Assembly: GCA_013002105.1 (NCBI GenBank)
Contig: JABDKS010000011.1
Span: 1 to 5,319, forward strand
Direction of reading: 5' to 3'
Length of the DNA: 5,319 bases
Source: Pirellulaceae bacterium
Lineage (GTDB): Bacteria; Planctomycetota; Planctomycetia; Pirellulales; Pirellulaceae
The translations under genes and the position numbers were made by a program. The notes beneath the pieces are model-generated. The model worked only from the letters and a program-made list of their open reading frames with translations, ran no database searches and had not been told where the DNA came from. Shown piece after piece: positions 1-5,319 of the stretch; within the stretch, counting starts at the first letter, position 1, and the number at the start of each line of letters is the position of its first letter.

Positions 1-270
1 CTGTTGGAATATGGAGCCGCGGGTCTGGCTGTCGCCTCTACTGACGTTGGCCAATGTAGGCGGGTACTGGATGAAGGCCGGCTTGGTCGGCTGGTTCCCT
101 CAAAATCACCAGAATTGCTCGGGAAAGCAATTGCTGAATTGTTGGCCGATAACAATACTCGTCGCCGCTTTGCGGATGATTTTCGTCAGAGCGTAGCCCA
201 GACCTACAGCGTAGAGTCAGTTGTTAAACAGCTTGCAAATATATACTCGACCCTGTTAGTACGTAGTTGA
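1..270 (+). CDS. Glycosyltransferase, GT4-like, C-terminal fragment (5' end outside window)
   Basis: The frame is open from the first base, so the gene starts upstream and only the last 89 codons are visible. The fragment begins LLEYGAAGLAVASTDVGQ, which matches the nucleotide-sugar-binding segment of GT4-type GT-B glycosyltransferases (family pattern: LLE-Y/A-M-A-x-G-x-P-V-V-A-T-x-V-G). The leading Glu of this segment is normally the second Glu of the E-x7-E motif. It is followed by the usual G-x-L-V-P turn and an amphipathic C-terminal helix region (around residues 35-60) typical of the family end. The enzyme would transfer a sugar from a nucleotide-sugar donor to a growing glycan on the cytoplasmic side. 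The TGA at 268-270 lies 5 nt before the ATG of the next glycosyltransferase, so the two are probably cotranscribed. Sugar and acceptor cannot be told. The Met-Ala usual after Tyr is Gly-Ala here, a minor variation. Confidence 0.82.
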   Translation: MLEYGAAGLAVASTDVGQCRRVLDEGRLGRLVPSKSPELLGKAIAELLADNNTRRRFADDFRQSVAQTYSVESVVKQLANIYSTLLVRS

Positions 271-275
271 TCACC

Positions 276-1322
276 ATGTCATCGGATCGCGGCGTCTTGC
301 TGATTGGTAACTTTCTTTCCTCGCATGTCGGCAATTTTAGCGTTTGCGAGGATCTGGTTGATCATTTGCAAGGTGATGGAACGCGAGTTCTGACCGCATC
401 GAATCGCATGGCCCGATTGCCGCGATTGTTAGATATCGTTTCGACAACGTGGCGCCATCGCAGTGAGTACTCGATGGCGGCAGTAGATGTTTATAGCGGA
501 CTCGGGTTTGGTCTAGCGGAGGCCGCCTGTTATACGTTGCGGGCAGCGGGCAAGCCGTTCGCATTGACGTTGCGCGGCGGTAATCTACCGGTGTACGGAA
601 AGCGGTGGCCGCGACGAGTGCGTCGTTTGATGAAATCAGCAACGGTCGTAACCACACCGTCGCGATACTTGTTGGAGCAAATGTGCGAGTACCGAGATGA
701 CATTGTACTGCTGCCGAATCCGTTGCATTTGGAACGCTATCCGTTTCGATTGCGCAAGAGCGTGTCGCCCAAGCTAGTTTGGATTCGCAGTTTTCACAAG
801 ACTTACAACCCGACGTTGGCGCCCGCAGTGGTTGCCAATCTTGCCAATCAGTTTCCGGACGTTGAACTGACAATGGTTGGACCCGACAAGGGAGACGGGA
901 GCCTGGAAGCAACTCGAGAGATCGCAACAGAACTCGGTGTGCTGGAACGAATACATTTCACTGGGGGTGTTGCCAAACGGGACGTGCCAACATACCTCGA
1001 TCAAGCCGATGTTTTTGTCAGTACCACCGATATTGATAACACTCCAGTCACTGTGTTGGAGGCGATGGCATGCGGTTTATGTGTTGTCAGCACAGATGTT
1101 GGCGGTGTGCCCTACTTGGTTGAAGATGGCGTCAACGGAATTTTGGTTCCTCCGCGCGACTGCGACGCAATGTCAGACGCTATCCGTTGCATTCTGACAG
1201 ATAGTGACTTGGGCAGGTCTCTATCAATGAATTCACGTTCTTTTGTCAAGCAATTTGATTGGGTAGAAATTTTGCCACGCTGGAATAGACTGATTGAAGC
1301 TGTTTCTGCCGCCAAATCGTGA
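276..1322 (+). CDS. Glycosyltransferase family 4-type (GT-B fold), complete
   Basis: A 348-residue protein, normal for a compact GT4 enzyme. The N-terminal Rossmann half begins GVLLIGNF (residues 6-13). A VTTPSRYL segment (125-132) and a LPNPL motif (146-150) mark the domain linker region. The C-terminal donor-binding half opens with KLVWIRSFHKTYNP (166-179), whose basic residues likely contact the donor phosphates, and continues through MVGPDKGDG (200-208) and HFTGGV (227-232). The catalytic segment is DNTPVTVLEAMACG (254-267) followed by STDVGG (272-277). The first acidic residue of the E-x7-E pair is Asp254 instead of Glu; the second is Glu262. It probably adds one sugar to an exopolysaccharide or lipid-linked glycan in the cytoplasm. 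ATG 276 is chosen; an in-frame TTG at 267 would overlap the previous stop by 4 nt and is a real alternative. No clear ribosome binding site is visible for either. The stop overlaps the next gene. Confidence 0.9.
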   Translation: MSSDRGVLLIGNFLSSHVGNFSVCEDLVDHLQGDGTRVLTASNRMARLPRLLDIVSTTWRHRSEYSMAAVDVYSGLGFGLAEAACYTLRAAGKPFALTLRGGNLPVYGKRWPRRVRRLMKSATVVTTPSRYLLEQMCEYRDDIVLLPNPLHLERYPFRLRKSVSPKLVWIRSFHKTYNPTLAPAVVANLANQFPDVELTMVGPDKGDGSLEATREIATELGVLERIHFTGGVAKRDVPTYLDQADVFVSTTDIDNTPVTVLEAMACGLCVVSTDVGGVPYLVEDGVNGILVPPRDCDAMSDAIRCILTDSDLGRSLSMNSRSFVKQFDWVEILPRWNRLIEAVSAAKS

Positions 1323-2257
1323 CCTCCGGTAAACTTCCAATGGACCTTGATTCGAAATCTGAGCTCGGGCCGAGCGGTGCTGCGGCATCGACGAACTCGA
1401 TGGATCAAATCGATCATGAAATCGATCGGCAAACAGAGTACTACGACGACCACTACAGTCATGTAAATGTCGACGCAGTCGTTGCCAAGATTCGGAATCT
1501 CGATGAATACTTTGGTGATGCGTTGCTAACGGACACGAGTTGGCATGGACTCTACCAACTTGGTTTCGCTGACCAGTTGCAGGGCAAGCGGGTGTTGGAA
1601 CTTGGTTGTGGCGACGGGCTGAACGCTTTAATAATGACAGCCAAAGGAGCTCAAGTCTTTGCGATCGACATTGCAAATGAGAGTAAGCGAATCATCGATC
1701 AGGCCGCCGCGGAACTTGGCTTTGGATCGGATCAAATTCAGCCGATTACAGGTGATTTTCGAAAGATTGATTTGGATCAGTTTGCTCCGTTCGACGTGGT
1801 CGTTGGCAAAGCGTTCCTTCATCACCTGACGCCTGAACAAGAACGCGAGTATTTGGCTAAAGCCGCGCGTCTGTTGACAATTGATGGCCAGGCTAGATTT
1901 TTTGAGCCGGCGGAAAATAGCGAATTGATTGACAAGATTCGTTGGATGATCCCGATGGGTCGAAGGCCATCGTCGTTAAACCGAGAGGCTTTTGAAAAAT
2001 GGAGTGAGCATGATCCACACCCGGAAAGATCCAATAGCACGAAGGCATACTTGGACGCTGCCCGCCTGTACTTTCACGAGACTACTGCCATTCCGATTGG
2101 TAGTATCGAACGATTTCATCGACTGATGCCGCGCGGAGACTTCGAGCGCAAGTATCGACGTTGGGCGCACCGAATGGACCGACGAATGCCAAGCTGGATC
2201 CGCAGCAAATTCGCGCGATCGCAAACTCTTATTTACCGAAAACCTATTCAGCAGTAG
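1319..2257 (+). CDS. Class I SAM-dependent methyltransferase
   Basis: A 312-residue protein with the Rossmann-type SAM-binding core. Motif I is VLELGCGDG (residues 92-100), the acidic ribose-binding residue is Asp117 in VFAIDIAN, motif III-like GDF sits at 145-147, and FDVVVGKAFLHHL (158-170) matches the post-motif strand. LLTIDGQARFFEP (185-197) is the usual strand carrying the glycine-rich turn. About 50 residues of polar, acidic sequence precede the core, and a basic C-terminal tail (275-308) follows. Placed between glycosyltransferase and sulfotransferase genes, it most likely O-methylates a sugar of the same glycan, but a lipid or small-molecule acceptor cannot be excluded. The GTG start at 1319 overlaps the previous stop by 4 nt (GTGA), a typical coupled junction. 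In-frame ATGs at 1340 and 1400 are alternatives and would remove only the non-conserved leader. Two tandem TAG stops end it. Confidence 0.88.
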   Translation: MTSGKLPMDLDSKSELGPSGAAASTNSMDQIDHEIDRQTEYYDDHYSHVNVDAVVAKIRNLDEYFGDALLTDTSWHGLYQLGFADQLQGKRVLELGCGDGLNALIMTAKGAQVFAIDIANESKRIIDQAAAELGFGSDQIQPITGDFRKIDLDQFAPFDVVVGKAFLHHLTPEQEREYLAKAARLLTIDGQARFFEPAENSELIDKIRWMIPMGRRPSSLNREAFEKWSEHDPHPERSNSTKAYLDAARLYFHETTAIPIGSIERFHRLMPRGDFERKYRRWAHRMDRRMPSWIRSKFARSQTLIYRKPIQQ

Positions 2258-2270
2258 TAGCTGTAAAGCC

Positions 2271-3203
2271 GTGCAAGTCACTATCGTCCTTAGTTCGCCC
2301 CGATCGGGTAGCAGTTGGTTGTCGCGTGTCGTTCGCTGCATTCCCGATCACTGTGTCTTCACCCACAATACGTTTACAACTCAGTTTTTGTATCTCTTGT
2401 ATCCGTTTCGGTCGGCGAATGCCTGGGGTGACGACGGCATTTGTCGTCGCAAATTGACTGATACTCTCATTGACCCGCTGCGTATACGCAGCATGCGATC
2501 CCATATCGCGAAGAAGGCCGCCGGCAAGCCGGTGATCCTACTTTCGCCAACCCTGTCAAATTATTCGCCATTGATTTCGCGAGTGTTTCCGGACGCACGA
2601 TACGTGCATTTTCAGCGAAACCCTCTAGACACGATCGCTTCGATGAAAAAGTTTCTCGCCAAGAATGATTGTGGCGGTTTCCTGGATCGATACAGAGAGC
2701 ATTTCTACGGTGGACGAATATACGCCACGCGATCGGGACTGGTGCATGTCGGCCACAAGTTTCGCTGGCGCAATTTGATCCACCCGGGGTATTTGGGAGT
2801 TCGCCCGACGGGATTTCAGTCCGCAACGAAGCTGAGTCTGGTTCAGTTTCTAAGTTGGTACTATTCGGCCAACCAACGTGACATCGTGACGGCTCTGGCT
2901 CAGGTTCCAGAGTCACGGCAGATCGACATGCACTACGAGCAACTGGTCGGCGACTACGACAATTCAATGGCACGGTTGTTGGACTTCATCATTGGCCCCC
3001 ACCGAGATTTCGAGACTCCATTGTCGCATGACGGCGTCAAACAAGGCACGATCGGCAGACGAAAGCAAACTTACAGTGCCGAGGAGCTTAAGGCGATTCG
3101 AAACTTCATCATCGATCACGCACCCGAGAAAGTTCTGAAACCGTATGGATTAGACCGTGAAGGTTCGAAGGCTGACGATTCACTTGTGGGATCTGGAATA
3201 TGA
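2271..3203 (+). CDS. Sulfotransferase (PAPS-dependent)
   Basis: A 310-residue protein with the signature of PAPS-dependent sulfotransferases. The 5'-phosphosulfate loop is SSPRSGSSWL (residues 8-17) directly after the first beta strand. The 3'-phosphate-binding segment is YVHFQRNPLDTIASM (111-125), with Arg116 and Ser124 at the expected spacing of eight. A late K-x-G-x-x-G motif occurs at 257-262 (KQGTIG) followed by basic residues, resembling the PAPS-contacting loop near the C-terminus. It would move sulfate from PAPS to a hydroxyl, here probably on a sugar of the polymer built by the neighbouring glycosyltransferases; the acceptor is inferred from context only. There is no signal peptide, so it is likely cytosolic. 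The GTG start at 2271 lies 13 nt after the methyltransferase stop and puts the P-loop at the normal distance from the N-terminus. The stop TGA overlaps an ATG at 3200. No PAPS-making genes are in the window. Confidence 0.9.
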   Translation: MQVTIVLSSPRSGSSWLSRVVRCIPDHCVFTHNTFTTQFLYLLYPFRSANAWGDDGICRRKLTDTLIDPLRIRSMRSHIAKKAAGKPVILLSPTLSNYSPLISRVFPDARYVHFQRNPLDTIASMKKFLAKNDCGGFLDRYREHFYGGRIYATRSGLVHVGHKFRWRNLIHPGYLGVRPTGFQSATKLSLVQFLSWYYSANQRDIVTALAQVPESRQIDMHYEQLVGDYDNSMARLLDFIIGPHRDFETPLSHDGVKQGTIGRRKQTYSAEELKAIRNFIIDHAPEKVLKPYGLDREGSKADDSLVGSGI

Positions 3204-3319
3204 GTCAGGCTGGATCGACTGAGACAATCGAATCGGTTCAACAATTTGGGCTAGGGTGCGGCAATCGCGATCTACCGGTCTGGGACTTCGTGTACGTCAG
3301 GCGAGCAACCAGCGGGTAA
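3200..3319 (+). CDS. Possible small ORF of 39 codons, unknown function
   Basis: ATG 3200 overlaps the sulfotransferase stop (ATGA), and the frame runs without interruption to TAA 3317-3319, 4 nt before the ATG of the CapK-like gene. It therefore fills almost exactly the only larger gap of the operon. The predicted peptide begins MSQAGSTETIESVQQFG and ends in WDFVYVRRATSG. I recognise no domain, signal peptide or membrane segment. A Gly-Cys-Gly at residues 19-21 is the only notable motif. No Shine-Dalgarno sequence is visible, but other genes here also lack one and use coupled overlaps. It may be a real small protein, a leader that couples translation, or the remnant of a larger decayed gene. 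Chance is also possible for 39 codons, so the call is weak. Confidence 0.35.
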   Translation: MSQAGSTETIESVQQFGLGCGNRDLPVWDFVYVRRATSG

Positions 3320-3323
3320 GCGT

Positions 3324-4739
3324 ATGGGCAAGGCCGACAAAATCTATGCTCGATTACCAGTCTTAGGTCAACACGCTGCGGTCAGCGCGTTTGGTCTGTA
3401 TTGGAAATGGGTTCGTTTCGGACCGGGATTCAGTTCATTGGTCGATGAGTATTCCAGCCGAGATCGCTACGATCAACAACAGTGGGCGGACTGGCAGCAG
3501 AATCGACTTGGAGAGTTCCTTGCCGGTGCGCTCAAATCGCCTTATTACGCAGAGGCCTTTAGCGAATCACAAAAGAGGGCTGCCGCTGAGGGGCGTTTAT
3601 CCGAACTTCCGTTGCTTGAGAAACAGCTAATACGCGATAATCCCCAACGGTTCTTGCGGAAGGACATCACCCCAAGATTTCGGCTGCTCACCAAAACCAG
3701 TGGCTCGACTGGCACGCCGATAGAAAACCACTGGAGTTGGCACGAAGTTCGCGAACAGCGCGCCGTCCGCGAAGTGAGATCTGCCGGATGGGCGGGTGTT
3801 TCATTCAAGGAACCGCGTGCGACATTCTCGGGCCGTTTTGTGGAACCGAATCCCGATAGTCGTGGGCCGTTCCACCGCTACAACTGTTTCGAACGCCAAG
3901 TCTATTTTTCGGCATTCCATTTACGCCCGGATACGGCGAAGCAATACGGCGCTGCCCTGCATCGGCATCAAACGCGGTGGCTGACCGGTTACGCTGTGTC
4001 GTTCTACCTGTTGGCTGAGCTTATCTTGGATCAGAATTTGAAGGTACCGGACTCGCTGAAAGCCGTAGTGACGACCAGCGAAAAGGTGACACCCGAGATG
4101 CGGAACGTGATGGAACAAGCTTTTGGCTGTCGCGTGTTCGAGGAATATAGCACTGTCGAGAACTGTCTGTTTGCCAGTCAGTGTGAGCAAGGATCTTTGC
4201 ATGTCAGCCCCGATGTGTCGGTTGTTGAAATCCTTCGTCCGGACGGATCGCCGTGTAAGCCAGATGAACCGGGTGAGGTCGTCACAACTTGTTTGATGAG
4301 AAACTACCAACCGTTCATCCGATATCGCGTCGGTGATGTCGCGGCCTGGTCGTCACAGAGCTGCAAATGCGGGCGGGCAATGCCCGTGTTGAAAGAGGTA
4401 GTCGGTCGTCTGGAGGACGTTTTGGTTGGCCCTGACGGACGACGCATGGTCCGTTTTCACGGCGTGTTTGTCGACCAACCGAACGTACGCGAGGGACAAG
4501 TGATTCAGGAAACCCTGTCGCGCATTCGAGTCAAAGTTGTCCCGACAAATAGTTTTGATGATGCTGATGTCCGTGACATTCAGAATCGCGTCCAGCAGCG
4601 GATGGGCCAGGTGGACGTCGTCGTTGAAACCGTCGAAGAAATTCCTCGCACCAAAGCGGGTAAGTTCAAGGCCGTCATCAATTTGGTATTGGATGAAACC
4701 GGGCAGTCCACGGGAGCAACACAACGTGTCGCTCACTGA
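3324..4739 (+). CDS. CapK/PaaK-like adenylate-forming enzyme (phenylacetate-CoA ligase family)
   Basis: A 471-residue protein of the ANL adenylate-forming superfamily, in the branch found in polysaccharide clusters (CapK) and related to phenylacetate-CoA ligase PaaK. The N-terminus YARLPVLGQHAAVSAFGLY (8-26) resembles the start common in CapK-like proteins. The ATP phosphate-binding loop is TSGSTGTP (125-132). The A5-like motif is EEYSTVEN (273-280), where PaaK-type enzymes usually carry a Tyr-Gly-Ser/Thr-x-Glu pattern. RYRVGD is at 333-338, a CxCGR element at 347-351, GRLEDVL at 361-367, and the C-terminal PRTKAGKFK (441-449) offers Lys447 as the catalytic A10 lysine. All expected elements are intact, so it should activate a carboxylate with ATP, perhaps to decorate the glycan; the substrate is unknown. 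The ATG at 3324 is the only reasonable start, because a stop at 3252 closes the frame upstream and no other start codon lies between. Its last 14 nt overlap the next gene. Confidence 0.9.
   Translation: MGKADKIYARLPVLGQHAAVSAFGLYWKWVRFGPGFSSLVDEYSSRDRYDQQQWADWQQNRLGEFLAGALKSPYYAEAFSESQKRAAAEGRLSELPLLEKQLIRDNPQRFLRKDITPRFRLLTKTSGSTGTPIENHWSWHEVREQRAVREVRSAGWAGVSFKEPRATFSGRFVEPNPDSRGPFHRYNCFERQVYFSAFHLRPDTAKQYGAALHRHQTRWLTGYAVSFYLLAELILDQNLKVPDSLKAVVTTSEKVTPEMRNVMEQAFGCRVFEEYSTVENCLFASQCEQGSLHVSPDVSVVEILRPDGSPCKPDEPGEVVTTCLMRNYQPFIRYRVGDVAAWSSQSCKCGRAMPVLKEVVGRLEDVLVGPDGRRMVRFHGVFVDQPNVREGQVIQETLSRIRVKVVPTNSFDDADVRDIQNRVQQRMGQVDVVVETVEEIPRTKAGKFKAVINLVLDETGQSTGATQRVAH
4712..4716 (+). promoter_or_regulatory. 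Ribosome binding site (GGGAG) for the WcaI-like gene
   Basis: GGGAG lies 9 nt before the GTG at 4726, inside the 3' end of the CapK-like gene. It is the clearest Shine-Dalgarno sequence in the window. It supports GTG 4726 over the in-frame ATG at 4693, which would start deeper inside the upstream gene. Confidence 0.5.
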
Positions 4740-5289
4740 ACAGCTGACATCCGGAGAACGGACGTCCGCAACCGCGGACTCCTCACGTCCGCGAATCTGC
4801 ATTCTGACTCAGTACTTTCCGCCCGAAATGGGCGCACCCCAAGCAAGATTGTCTGAACTTGGCGAGCGTTTGATCGATCTTGGATGGGACGTCGAAGCAC
4901 TGACCGCGTTGCCAAATTACCCGACCGGCAAAATCTTTGATGACTACGATCCCAAGCAACCGGCCGTCGACGACCACGGTCGCATCCGCTGCATCCGTGT
5001 TCCGCTGTATACGGCCAAGCAAGGGTTCCTGAAGCGGCTGCGCTGTTACTTCTCATTCGTAAGAGGCGCTAAGAAATTTGGACCACAGTTGTGTCGGCAA
5101 CCCGACTTGTTGTTCGTTGAATCGCCTCCACTATTTATCGGCTACGCTGCAAGGTACCTGTCGCGTCGTTGGGGTTGCCCGTACGTATTTAACGTTAGCG
5201 ATTTGTGGCCCGTATCGGCAATTCGAATGGGAGTCGTCATTGCTGTGCTGGCAACGAGCATGGCCGAGCGTTTGGAACTGAGATCTTAG
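4726..5289 (+). CDS. WcaI-like GT4 glycosyltransferase, N-terminal half, ended by in-frame TAG
   Basis: A 187-residue product against roughly 400 for the family. After a polar leader of about 20 residues, RICILTQYFPPEMGAPQAR (23-41) is the standard N-terminal strand and glycine loop of WcaI-like GT-B glycosyltransferases. It is followed by ALPNYPTGKIF (61-71), VPLYTAKQG (92-100), DLLFVESPPLFIGY (127-140) and the highly typical CPYVFNVSDLWPVSAIRMGV (151-170). The protein then stops at TAG 5287-5289 right after ERLELRS, in the acceptor domain, so the whole donor-binding domain and its E-x7-E motif are missing. Such a half enzyme should not be catalytically active. The same frame continues with family-like sequence, so this is probably a full gene carrying a point nonsense mutation, or a base error near the end of the sequence. 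GTG 4726 is chosen because of GGGAG 9 nt upstream and because it leaves a 14-nt overlap with the CapK-like gene. Confidence 0.78.
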   Translation: MSLTEQLTSGERTSATADSSRPRICILTQYFPPEMGAPQARLSELGERLIDLGWDVEALTALPNYPTGKIFDDYDPKQPAVDDHGRIRCIRVPLYTAKQGFLKRLRCYFSFVRGAKKFGPQLCRQPDLLFVESPPLFIGYAARYLSRRWGCPYVFNVSDLWPVSAIRMGVVIAVLATSMAERLELRS

Positions 5290-5319
5290 GGCGAAGCTGG
5301 CGGGGTGACAGGACTGTCG
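5290..5319 (+). other. In-frame continuation of the WcaI-like glycosyltransferase after the TAG
   Basis: Read in the same frame, the last ten codons give GEAGGVTGLS. WcaI-like proteins typically have ELxxYxxAxxVTGQS at this point, so the alignment stays in register and the TAG occupies the place of the usual Tyr codon (TAC or TAT). This shows that the interruption is a single substitution and not a frameshift. The remainder of the gene is outside the window. The match is from memory of the family and covers few residues. Confidence 0.5.

Noticed and set aside
337..927. Long minus-strand open frame opposite the complete glycosyltransferase
   Set aside because: The translation has no recognisable motif, is rich in Arg, Ser and Pro as expected from antisense reading, and lies wholly over a clear gene.
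1407..1427. Direct repeat AAATCGATC at 1407-1415 and 1419-1427, possible operator or repeat element
   Set aside because: It lies inside the methyltransferase reading frame, encodes a short I-D repeat, and has only two copies. Chance and codon use explain it.
2467..2973. Minus-strand open frame of 168 codons opposite the sulfotransferase
   Set aside because: No domain or motif, and the plus strand carries intact PAPS-binding motifs; it is a shadow frame.
3204..3323. Possible promoter or terminator between the sulfotransferase and CapK-like gene
   Set aside because: I see no strong hairpin followed by a T run and no convincing -10/-35 pair; the flanking genes run in the same direction, so read-through is more likely.
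4537..4725. N-terminal extension of the last glycosyltransferase reading into the CapK-like gene
   Set aside because: The 63 extra codons are out-of-frame translation of the CapK-like C-terminus with no family resemblance; GTG 4726 has a better ribosome binding site.

Overview
The window is a tightly packed, single-strand (+) run of cell-surface or extracellular polysaccharide genes. It is cut at both ends inside glycosyltransferase genes. The mixed base composition, GTG starts, mostly absent Shine-Dalgarno sequences, and the mix of several GT-B glycosyltransferases with a sulfotransferase and a CapK-type adenylate-forming enzyme suggest a Planctomycetota-like (Pirellulaceae/Rhodopirellula type) marine or aquatic bacterium. 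That placement is inference from gene style only; no marker gene is present.

Layout: (1) 1-270, C-terminal tail of a GT4-type glycosyltransferase; (2) 276-1322, complete GT4-type glycosyltransferase; (3) 1319-2257, class I SAM-dependent methyltransferase, overlapping gene 2 by 4 nt (GTGA); (4) 2271-3203, sulfotransferase with both PAPS-binding motifs; (5) 3200-3319, a possible 39-codon small ORF that overlaps the sulfotransferase stop by ATGA and fills the only sizeable gap; (6) 3324-4739, CapK/PaaK-like adenylate-forming enzyme; (7) 4726-5289, N-terminal half of a WcaI-like glycosyltransferase, read from a GTG inside the end of gene 6 and stopped by an in-frame TAG although recognisable family sequence continues after it.

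Together the genes look like part of one operon that assembles a glycan (three glycosyltransferases) and decorates it by methylation, sulfation and possibly an acyl or carboxylate-activating step. Junctions are overlaps or gaps of at most 13 nt (apart from the small-ORF region), which implies cotranscription and translational coupling. No promoter, terminator, RNA gene, mobile element or CRISPR array was seen. There is no gene-free stretch longer than 120 bases, and minus-strand reading frames look like shadows.

The points most worth a second look are the in-frame amber codon in the last gene and the small ORF at 3200-3319. I see no convincing evidence of a wholly new system; this is mainly an accessory polysaccharide locus.
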